Notes under the pieces: model-generated
Told to the model about the DNA's origin: nothing
The model's database searches: none
The model's input: only the letters and a program-made list of their open reading frames with translations
In this document: piece by piece, positions 1 through 5,084 of the stretch
How the letters are laid out: each line of letters begins with the position of its first letter
Numbering within the stretch: position 1 is the stretch's first letter
Assembly (NCBI GenBank): GCA_005773145.1
Contig: SXHS01000196.1
Span: 1-9,070, forward strand
DNA: 9,070 nucleotides
DNA from: Planctomycetaceae bacterium
Lineage (GTDB): Bacteria > Planctomycetota > Planctomycetia > Pirellulales > Pirellulaceae
Direction of reading: 5' to 3'
Program-made: the position numbers and the translations under genes

Positions 1-212
1 GGACAACGGCCGAGTTACAATCGTAAGTGGGTTTGCTGCCAACGTGTTGCGGTCTTGCAACAGGATTGCGAAGTTGCGGCGAACGTGGCCCGTCAACTGG
101 CTTAGCCAGTCCGTGTGTTGGCCCGATTCGGCGTGCAAAGACTGCGCGGGACTCGATGCCGCATGGCGCAGGTTTGTAAATACTTAGGTTCCTTGCAACG
201 GCGTTACCAGGG
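1..212. other. Upstream region of ispE
   Basis: No gene is assigned. Forward frame 1 is open from the left edge to a TAG at 103-105 and frame 2 to about 187, but neither peptide is recognisable. A 7-bp dyad with a single-base centre (ACTGGCT-T-AGCCAGT, 96-110) spans that TAG. The ispE promoter probably lies here; the AT-richer TTTGTAAATACTTAGG near 173-188 is the only -10-like stretch and is weak evidence. Confidence 0.3.
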
Positions 213-1289
213 ATGATGACGAACCAGCGGTCCGGCTGCGTCATGCAGCCGCCCGCGAAGCTCAATTTGTTTCTAGAAATCTTGGGCAAGCGTCCCGACG
301 CGTACCACGAGTTGGTAACGTTGATGGTGACGGTCAGCATCCAGGACTCGCTCGAGTTCCAGTCCGACGAGCTGGGCCAGTTGATTGTGGTTACCCGTTG
401 GGTGTCGGGGCGTCGGGCGGATTTCTTTTCCGCCGTTGACCGCCGGTTGGCTACGACCTGGCGATCGGAGTACCAGAACCCCAGGGCGGACGGTGCCGAG
501 AACCTGGTGGTGCGGGCGCTGCAGTTACTACGAGCGCGCAGTGGCACATCGGCCGGGGCCCGAGTTCATTTGATCAAACGTATCCCCACACAGGCGGGGC
601 TGGGTGGGGCATCCAGCGATGCGGCAGCCGTGCTGCTGGCTGCCAATCAAGTTTGGCAATTGGGTTGGACACACCAGCAACTGGCTTCACTGGCCGCCGA
701 ATTGGGGAGTGACGTGCCCTACTTCCTTTGCGGCGGCAGTGCCATTTGCCGTGGTCGCGGCGAGCGAGTCGAGCCGGCCGCCAGTTACGTTGGATTGCCG
801 GTTGTGGTCGTTCGGCCTCCACGCGGGTTGAGCACGGCTGATGTTTACCGAAACTGTCAAGTTCCGCCTGCACCTAGGGGGGCTCCCAGCATTGCCTCCG
901 GTGGAGTGGCCGCGCGGGTCGTGCTGGCCGGCTCGCAATTGTTCAACCGACTGCAGCCAACGGCGGAACATCTCTGCCCGGAATTGGTTCGGCTCAGTGA
1001 CGCCTTTCAGCGGACCGGTTGTTGCGGACATCAGATGACCGGCAGTGGCTCGAGCTATTTCGGGTTTTGTCGGCACTTGCGACACGCACGTCGGGTGGCC
1101 AACCAGTTGCGGTCGCGCCGCTTGGGCGAAGTCTTCACCGCGACGACCCGTCCGCGGAGTGGCGATCCGCGCTCGATTGATCGACGCCCGACAGATCGTG
1201 CGGCGAGCGTCGAAGCCGCCGCGGCGGCAACCGCTGGATCCGTACGAATCCTGGATCCTCACACCTATGAACGGGAGAATGGTCGATGA
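213..1289 (+). CDS. ispE: 4-diphosphocytidyl-2-C-methyl-D-erythritol kinase (IspE)
   Basis: Phosphorylates the 2-hydroxyl of CDP-methylerythritol with ATP, a cytosolic step of the MEP pathway to isoprenoids. GHMP-kinase signatures are clear: PAKLNLFL at residues 14-21 with catalytic Lys16, YHEL at 31-34, the Gly/Ser-rich ATP loop QAGLGGASSDAA at 127-138, GSDVPYF at 165-171 with the catalytic-type Asp167, and a C-terminal MTGSGSS loop at 275-281. At 358 aa it is longer than E. coli IspE (about 283 aa). An extra stretch of about 26 residues lies between residues 50 and 95, and an Arg/Ala-rich tail follows about residue 313. The start at 213 (ATGATG) has no convincing Shine-Dalgarno; Met2 (216) or Met11 (243) are alternatives, and Met11 would leave only five residues before the catalytic Lys. 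The stop overlaps the next start (ATGA), so spoVG is probably translationally coupled. Family identity is secure; the exact start is not. Confidence 0.95.
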   Translation: MMTNQRSGCVMQPPAKLNLFLEILGKRPDAYHELVTLMVTVSIQDSLEFQSDELGQLIVVTRWVSGRRADFFSAVDRRLATTWRSEYQNPRADGAENLVVRALQLLRARSGTSAGARVHLIKRIPTQAGLGGASSDAAAVLLAANQVWQLGWTHQQLASLAAELGSDVPYFLCGGSAICRGRGERVEPAASYVGLPVVVVRPPRGLSTADVYRNCQVPPAPRGAPSIASGGVAARVVLAGSQLFNRLQPTAEHLCPELVRLSDAFQRTGCCGHQMTGSGSSYFGFCRHLRHARRVANQLRSRRLGEVFTATTRPRSGDPRSIDRRPTDRAASVEAAAAATAGSVRILDPHTYERENGR

Positions 1290-1927
1290 AAATAACGGAA
1301 GTCCGCATCAAACTAATGGACGACGCGGATGACCGCTTGCGCGCATTCTGCTCCGTCACGTTTGATAACGCATTCGTGGTCCGAGACCTGAAGATCATCG
1401 AGGGTACAAGTGGCCCATTTGTGGCCATGCCCAGCCGCAAATTGACGGCCCATTGTCCCGTGTGCCGCTGCAAGAATTACTTGCGCGCCGCCTACTGCAA
1501 TCAATGCGGCACGCGATTGAAGGACGACCTTGTTTTGCGTGATGAGACGGGCCGGGTGAAACTTTACGCCGACATCGCACACCCGATCAATTCGCAGTGT
1601 CGCGAGATGATCCAGGAACGAGTGGTGGCTGATTTTCGCGCCGAACTCGAGCGATCCAAGCTACCCGGTTATGTCTCACGGTACGACGAGGTGTACGACT
1701 ACGAAGAGGCGGCATCCATGGCGGCGGCGCGAGCGGGTGGGGCGGATGCGGGGCGGCCCTCGACAACGGGTCGCGACGACATCACCCAGGCCCAGCCGAC
1801 CACCCACGTCCAGCCGGCAGAGGCCGGTCCTCGACCGCCGCATCGGCCACCCGTTGGACCGGCGTCCGACAAGTCGCTCACGCCAGGCCAACGCAGCGAC
1901 GACGATTTCGGCGCTGGCATCTTGTAG
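1286..1927 (+). CDS. spoVG: SpoVG-family regulator with inserted zinc-ribbon-like Cys cluster
   Basis: SpoVG proteins are small DNA/RNA-binding regulators (sporulation, septation and virulence gene control in Firmicutes). The SpoVG fold is recognisable in two pieces: residues 1-50 (MKITEVRIKL, RAFCSVTFDNAFVVRDLKI, PFVAMPSRK) and residues 92-120 (KLYADIAHPINS followed by an amphipathic helix). Between them, where Bacillus SpoVG has only a short loop, sits a CPVC-x10-CNQC module (Cys57, Cys60, Cys71, Cys74, plus Cys62), the pattern of a treble-clef/zinc ribbon. After about residue 145 comes a Pro/Ala/Arg-rich, probably disordered tail ending in an acidic SDDDF patch. At 213 aa it is about twice the usual length of roughly 97 aa. 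GGGAGA lies 7 nt before the ATG, and the start overlaps the ispE stop by 4 bp, so the two are one operon. The target and effect of this protein cannot be read from the sequence. Confidence 0.9.
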   Translation: MKITEVRIKLMDDADDRLRAFCSVTFDNAFVVRDLKIIEGTSGPFVAMPSRKLTAHCPVCRCKNYLRAAYCNQCGTRLKDDLVLRDETGRVKLYADIAHPINSQCREMIQERVVADFRAELERSKLPGYVSRYDEVYDYEEAASMAAARAGGADAGRPSTTGRDDITQAQPTTHVQPAEAGPRPPHRPPVGPASDKSLTPGQRSDDDFGAGIL

Positions 1928-1938
1928 TCATCTTATCT

Positions 1939-1957
1939 CGGCCGTAATCTTAGGCCG
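1939..1957 (+). terminator. Possible weak terminator hairpin after spoVG
   Basis: CGGCC at 1939-1943 pairs with GGCCG at 1953-1957 around a 9-nt loop, 12 nt after the spoVG stop and inside the 57-bp gap between convergent genes. A second short hairpin, ACCGC/GCGGT with a 3-nt loop, lies at 1973-1985. Neither has a strong T-tract (only TCTTGATCT follows the first), so intrinsic termination is a guess based on position. Confidence 0.3.
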
Positions 1958-1984
1958 TCTTGATCTCCGCCGACCGCTGGGCGG

Positions 1985-2170
1985 TTACCAGGCGAATTTC
2001 TTGCGGCGCCGGCGATGAATTCCGTTGAATTGGACGGGCGCTTTTCGCACGCGCCTTGCGGCGGGCTCTTCACGCACATGCTTGGCCCCTGGGGCGCCCC
2101 CCATCTTCGCCCGATAAGCGATGGAGTAGGATGCGTCGGACTCATGATCTTGATCGAGATAGTGGTTCAT
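1985..2170 (-). CDS. Small basic hypothetical protein (61 aa)
   Basis: The function is unknown. The reading frame starts at the ATG at 2168-2170, preceded by a good Shine-Dalgarno (AAAGGTGAG, 5 nt spacer). A longer frame opening at 2179 is less likely because the SD would then lie inside it. The protein begins acidic and His/Tyr-containing (MNHYLDQDHESD), has a middle segment with AKMGGAPGAK at 21-30, and ends in a strongly basic aromatic tail, VQFNGIHRRRRKKFAW at 46-61. No signal peptide, membrane helix or Cys is present. A basic tail of this kind suggests RNA, ribosome or DNA contact, but that is inference. It converges on spoVG with a 57-bp gap. I have only a vague impression that planctomycetes carry similar small proteins ending in FNG-x-HRRRxK, and cannot verify it. 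Confidence 0.7.
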   Translation of the reverse strand: MNHYLDQDHESDASYSIAYRAKMGGAPGAKHVREEPAARRVRKAPVQFNGIHRRRRKKFAW

Positions 2171-2288
2171 TGCTCTCACCTTTCCTCAAATAAGACAGAC
2201 CAGACTTGATGAAAAACACCTTGCGAGACGGCCCATTGCCGTGCGCACACCGCCTGACGGACTGATTTCAGCTAAGGCCGACGAACCG

Positions 2289-2468
2289 TCAACCGATCAC
2301 GCGTGAGCGTCGACGGTAGAAATTCGCCTTGCGGCTCGGCCATCGACCTCGGACACGGGCATACACCGGTGGTGTCCGAGACACATACGGCCGAACTCCG
2401 GACAACAGGCGTGTGCTCCCTGCACTCGTATGAATGACCGCATCACACCTCACAACCTCGCTGGACAT
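2289..2468 (-). CDS. Candidate small basic protein (59 aa)
   Basis: This ORF is supported mainly by its ribosome binding site. GAGGAGGTACCAAAG precedes the ATG at 2466-2468, placing AGGAGGT 7 nt upstream, the best SD in the window. The frame runs 59 codons to a TGA at 2289-2291. The product starts MSSEVVRCDAVIH and becomes Arg-rich (KANFYRRRSRVIG at the end), with no recognisable domain. It lies between two other SD-led minus-strand genes, 125 bp downstream of the receiver-like gene and 118 bp upstream of the 61-aa gene. Codon third positions show only a mild GC preference, so a chance ORF behind a chance SD remains possible. A perfect 9-bp inverted repeat lies inside it. Confidence 0.4.
   Translation of the reverse strand: MSSEVVRCDAVIHTSAGSTRLLSGVRPYVSRTPPVYARVRGRWPSRKANFYRRRSRVIG
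2348..2380. repeat. Perfect 9-bp inverted repeat with nested hairpin
   Basis: CTCGGACAC at 2348-2356 is the exact reverse complement of GTGTCCGAG at 2372-2380, with a 15-nt loop. The loop side can also form a competing hairpin, ACACC-GGT-GGTGT at 2363-2375. It lies inside the candidate 59-aa ORF on the minus strand. There is no T-tract on either side, so an ordinary intrinsic terminator is unlikely. It could be an operator, an RNA structure or chance. Confidence 0.5.
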
Positions 2469-2593
2469 CTTTGGTACCTCCTCACTCGACTCGCCCCTGA
2501 TCGATGCGAATACTCACGCCGCTCCCGCACTCCGGCATTTGCGGAGACCTCCGGAACGGCCCATGGACCATGCGGCCCGACCGCCACGTTCTG

Positions 2594-3088
2594 TCACGAC
2601 ACGGCAATAATCGGCGCCCCGTGTTTCAACTTGTTGGCGGACTCCACAGCCGCGCGACAGATCATTTGCATTTCCTCTTCGCCGACCATGCCCGGCAGAT
2701 ACATCCATGCGCCGAGCTGTCGCGCCCAAATCTCTTCTGACGCGACGTCCGCGTTGCCACACAACACCAGCAGCAACTCGGTCTGCTGACGCAAATGCTC
2801 GGCCAGCGCTCGAAATCCTGTGACTTCCTCCGACCAGGACTCCGTTAGATCAACGATCGCTAACCGAAACAACGTACGCCGCACGGTCGACAACGCGCCG
2901 TCGAGACTAGCGCAGATCACGGGGCGCCAGCCTGCAACGGTGGCACATTCCGCCAGCCGTTCCTGTCGCGTCGGGCACGCCGATGCCACCAGACACAGCG
3001 GAGCGCTGACCGGCCCACGCTGAACCGGCGCCGACCGCGAACCGGACACCAGCTCTGCTTGCTGGCGGAGCCTCTTACGAAAAGCCAT
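2594..3088 (-). CDS. Degenerate response-regulator receiver-like protein (164 aa)
   Basis: The ATG at 3086-3088 follows an excellent Shine-Dalgarno (AAGGAGA, 7 nt spacer), so this is very probably a real gene. After a basic, probably disordered N-terminus (residues 1-28) the pattern resembles a CheY-like receiver: beta1 LCLVAS at 31-36, a hydrophobic strand RPVICA at 55-60, beta3 LAIVDLT at 76-82 with Asp80 where the phospho-acceptor would be, beta4 ELLLVLC at 104-110, and ARQLGAWMYLPGMV at 122-135 where beta5 normally carries the Lys. The acidic pair after beta1 is absent (ASACPT), the beta4 Ser/Thr is replaced by Cys-Gly, and the Lys-Pro at beta5 reads LPG. This suggests a pseudo-receiver that would not be phosphorylated normally. 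There is no output domain. It stands alone, with no kinase gene nearby. The domain call comes from pattern reading and is moderately sure. Confidence 0.75.
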   Translation of the reverse strand: MAFRKRLRQQAELVSGSRSAPVQRGPVSAPLCLVASACPTRQERLAECATVAGWRPVICASLDGALSTVRRTLFRLAIVDLTESWSEEVTGFRALAEHLRQQTELLLVLCGNADVASEEIWARQLGAWMYLPGMVGEEEMQMICRAAVESANKLKHGAPIIAVS

Positions 3089-3185
3089 GTTTCATCTCCT
3101 TGAGAGAACCTACCGATGCCAGTTAAGGCATGTCATCGAATCCTTCATTTCACAATTCCTTCTTCCTGCTGCATGCCAAACTCTG

Positions 3186-3215
3186 TTCCACACTGAACAA
3201 TCCCACACTGAGCAA
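3186..3215. repeat. 15-bp tandem repeat, two copies
   Basis: TTCCACACTGAACAA (3186-3200) is followed directly by TCCCACACTGAGCAA (3201-3215), 13 of 15 positions identical. It lies about 100 bp upstream of the receiver-like gene start, where two binding sites for a regulator would be plausible, but no regulator is suggested by the sequence. Confidence 0.6.
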
Positions 3216-3477
3216 TCATCGCCCGCACTACCACGGGCGCACGAGCCATAACACGCGGGGCAGCGTCGGACCACTTTCGCAGCCAACGCGTGCCCCGCGC
3301 CGTGTCCGCGCAGAGTGTCCCTCACCCTGTGCAAACACGCTGGGCTCATGCTTCCTGCGCACGGATAGACAAAAAAGACTCATCGATGCGCTCGTACAAT
3401 CAGGCCTATCACAACGCACACGTCACAACCGGCCTATGACCAACGTTCACACGTTTGCTATCGCAAGAGGCGCGCCA

Positions 3478-3492
3478 ATGCATGCAATGCAT
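3478..3492. repeat. ATGCAT inverted/direct repeat
   Basis: ATGCAT occurs at 3478-3483 and 3487-3492 with a GCA spacer, giving a 15-bp near-palindrome in the gene-poor region. It could be an operator-like dyad. Nothing else supports a function. Confidence 0.4.
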
Positions 3493-3644
3493 CGCGAAGA
3501 TTGATGTAACTCGTGATGTGTCTATCAGATAAAAAATTTGATCAAGCGCACAAGCGTACATAAACGCCCATGGAAGATTTCCCTATGATGGTGAACGAAT
3601 TGGGGCGCATCGATCGCAACTCGTTGAGCCCAAATGAGTTTCCG

Positions 3645-3683
3645 TAAATTCCACACTTTGGTGAAATTTCAGCGTTTTGGTGA
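3645..3683. repeat. 39-bp direct repeat, copy 1 (intergenic)
   Basis: This segment matches 3825-3863 at 36 of 39 positions without gaps, and the last 26 bp (TTGGTGAAATTTCAGCGTTT then TGGTGA, 3658-3683) are identical. The two copies are exactly 180 bp apart. The core contains a 10-bp perfect palindrome, TGAAATTTCA, and TTTGGTGA-type words at both ends. This copy can also fold as AAATTCCAC/GTGAAATTT with one mismatch. Confidence 0.85.
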
Positions 3684-3824
3684 GCTCTTTTATCTCCCGT
3701 GTGATGATGTTCATGCGACCAGCACACCGGCCTCGCTCGCTAGCACCCCCATCGCGCCATCAACAGAATAGTGAAGCAATTCCGCCCGACCGCGCGCAAA
3801 CTCAAGCACGGAGAGGACCTGGGT

Positions 3825-3863
3825 TAATTTCCACAACTTGGTGAAATTTCAGCGTTTTGGTGA
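3825..3863. repeat. 39-bp direct repeat, copy 2 (over mnmE-like stop)
   Basis: This is the second copy of the 39-bp repeat. It runs from the intergenic DNA into the mnmE-like gene, covering the stop codon (3849-3851) and the last four codons (SPKR). Similarity to copy 1 ends abruptly at 3863. The gene end therefore appears to lie within a repeated sequence unit rather than in ordinary family sequence. Confidence 0.85.
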
Positions 3864-5084
3864 TACAGAAGCCGGCAACTGAGAAGCCGACGTGCCGGCG
3901 AGAATCGCGCGGAGACATTCCCGCGCCGCGACGCCATCCGCGCGGAGCAGGTGATCGCGGGCCGCTAGCAGCCAGTCGACCTGCCGGCGCGTGAATGGGA
4001 CGGGGACCCCCGGAGTCAGGCTGGCCGGAGCCAATCGACCCGCCAAGGCCGCCAATAGGTCCGCCAAACCGGCCCCGGTCCGAGCACTGGTAACCAACCC
4101 CAGCGGACGCCGGTCATCCGGTTCCGCAGGTAGGTCCCCCTTGGAAAATACCCATAGGGCCTCGGGATAGCGGTCGCTAAGTGCTTGACTGGCCGCCGAC
4201 CAGGGCTGGGTCACGTCGCCTACCAGGATCATCACATCCGCCGCACACAGCTCCTGCTGGGCACGCGCGATCCCGGCCGCCTCGACTCGGTCCGGTGACT
4301 CATGGAGACCCGCCGTGTCAACCAAGCAAACGGGCCAGCCATCCACGGCCATCATCCCCGTCACGACATCCCGTGTTGTGCCCGGTTCATCAAAAACGAT
4401 CGACCGCGTGTACCCCAACAGGGCGTTCGCCAAACTACTTTTCCCCACATTGGCGAATCCCGCGATCACCACGCGCCAGGGCTCGGTCAGATGGCGGCCG
4501 ATAGCGACGCGGGCCAGAATCGCCTCGAGTGCGTCTCGAGCCATCACCAGGGGACGTACATGGCCGGACGGGGACCCGGGATCTAGATCTAAAAGCTCGT
4601 CCACGGCCGCCACCCCCCGGGCCAGCGCCCCCTGATCTTGATCTAGAAGCACCCGGGCGGTCCGCTCCGTCGTGGCATGGGCCAGTGCCCAGCGAGCCTC
4701 CGCGCTCACGGCGTCGCCGCCGTCGGCCGCAGCCCAGTCCCGCCAATCCCATGCAATGCACCCCTCGGCCTCCAAGGATTGAACCAGCATCCCGCAGGCG
4801 GCCGATCCTCCGTGGCAGTGGATCTCTACCCGGTCGATGCTTCGCCGGCACAAGACCACCTCCTCCCCCCAAGCCGCGTCTTCCTGCGGCGAGGAACCGG
4901 GAAGACACCACCGCCCCACATTGATGCGGGAGATCGGGAGCTGGCTCAACGTCTGCCGCGAATGGGCCAAGAATCGCCGGCCGACTCGTTCGTCGGCATG
5001 CGTCCCTAGCACGAGAAGCGACGCCACGGCCCCGCGTCCAGCGGGCGTCAAAATGACATAACGGCAAGGCCCCAGGCCGCTCAT
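3849..5084 (-). CDS. MnmE/TrmE-like GTPase lacking the C-terminal CxGK
   Basis: MnmE, with MnmG, modifies the wobble uridine of certain tRNAs. This 411-aa protein has its layout: an N-terminal folate-binding-type domain (TPAGRGAVASL at 13-23, VEIHCHGG at 86-93), a helical part, and an inserted G domain with G1 GFANVGKS at 209-216, TTRD at 236-239, DTAG at 256-259, SKGD at 314-317 for NKxD, and SAR at 333-335. Asn212, equivalent to the K-loop Asn for potassium-stimulated GTPase activity, is kept. It is shorter than the family's roughly 450 aa. The usual GEFTxRAFLNGKxDLxQAEA segment is not recognisable, and the protein ends SVSPKR without the family's FCIGK-type end, whose Cys is needed for tRNA modification. 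It may be a divergent paralog with another role, or a truncated gene. The start overlaps the coaX stop (ATGA, 5081-5084), with no own SD, so coupling is likely. Confidence 0.85.
   Translation of the reverse strand: MSGLGPCRYVILTPAGRGAVASLLVLGTHADERVGRRFLAHSRQTLSQLPISRINVGRWCLPGSSPQEDAAWGEEVVLCRRSIDRVEIHCHGGSAACGMLVQSLEAEGCIAWDWRDWAAADGGDAVSAEARWALAHATTERTARVLLDQDQGALARGVAAVDELLDLDPGSPSGHVRPLVMARDALEAILARVAIGRHLTEPWRVVIAGFANVGKSSLANALLGYTRSIVFDEPGTTRDVVTGMMAVDGWPVCLVDTAGLHESPDRVEAAGIARAQQELCAADVMILVGDVTQPWSAASQALSDRYPEALWVFSKGDLPAEPDDRRPLGLVTSARTGAGLADLLAALAGRLAPASLTPGVPVPFTRRQVDWLLAARDHLLRADGVAARECLRAILAGTSASQLPASVSPKR

Larger units (their letters stand above)
3089..3848. other. 760-bp gene-poor region with repeats
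   Basis: I see no convincing gene here. It is the upstream region of the minus-strand receiver-like gene (start at 3088) and the downstream region of the mnmE-like gene (end at 3849). Open frames exist (for example + 3130-3504 and - 3110-3349), but they lack a good ribosome binding site or any recognisable motif. The part from about 3495 to 3700 is clearly richer in A and T than the surroundings, with a run of six A followed by TTT near 3532-3540. It holds a 15-bp tandem repeat, an ATGCAT dyad and one copy of a 39-bp direct repeat, listed separately. Promoters for the receiver-like gene probably lie here, but I cannot place -35/-10 boxes with confidence. Confidence 0.6.

Noticed and set aside
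1..105. Possible C-terminus of a gene entering from the left
   Set aside because: Only 34 codons, no recognisable motif; could not be distinguished from chance.
2015..2209. 64-aa frame on the + strand opposite the 61-aa small gene
   Set aside because: No SD; the opposite strand has a strong SD and a more protein-like composition.
3110..3148. 12-codon ORF with AAGGA upstream, possible leader peptide for the receiver-like gene
   Set aside because: Too short to judge, with no run of regulatory codons and no attenuator structure visible.
3110..3349. 79-aa Cys-containing frame on the - strand ending 21 nt before the receiver-like gene
   Set aside because: CPACYGSC looks metal-binding at first, but the SD-like AGGA is too close to the ATG and part of the peptide is just the translated 15-bp tandem repeat. 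Not excluded, but not supported.
3130..3504. 124-aa open frame on the + strand in the gene-poor region
   Set aside because: No Shine-Dalgarno, no recognisable motif, Ser/Arg/His-rich low-complexity translation; more likely a chance frame.
3542..3727. 61-aa frame on the - strand spanning repeat copy 1
   Set aside because: No ribosome binding site; its middle is the translated repeat and it has no family resemblance.
3645..3863. CRISPR-like or phage attachment site interpretation of the 39-bp repeats
   Set aside because: Only two copies, 180 bp apart, no cas genes, integrase or tRNA nearby, and the 141 bp between them holds no gene.
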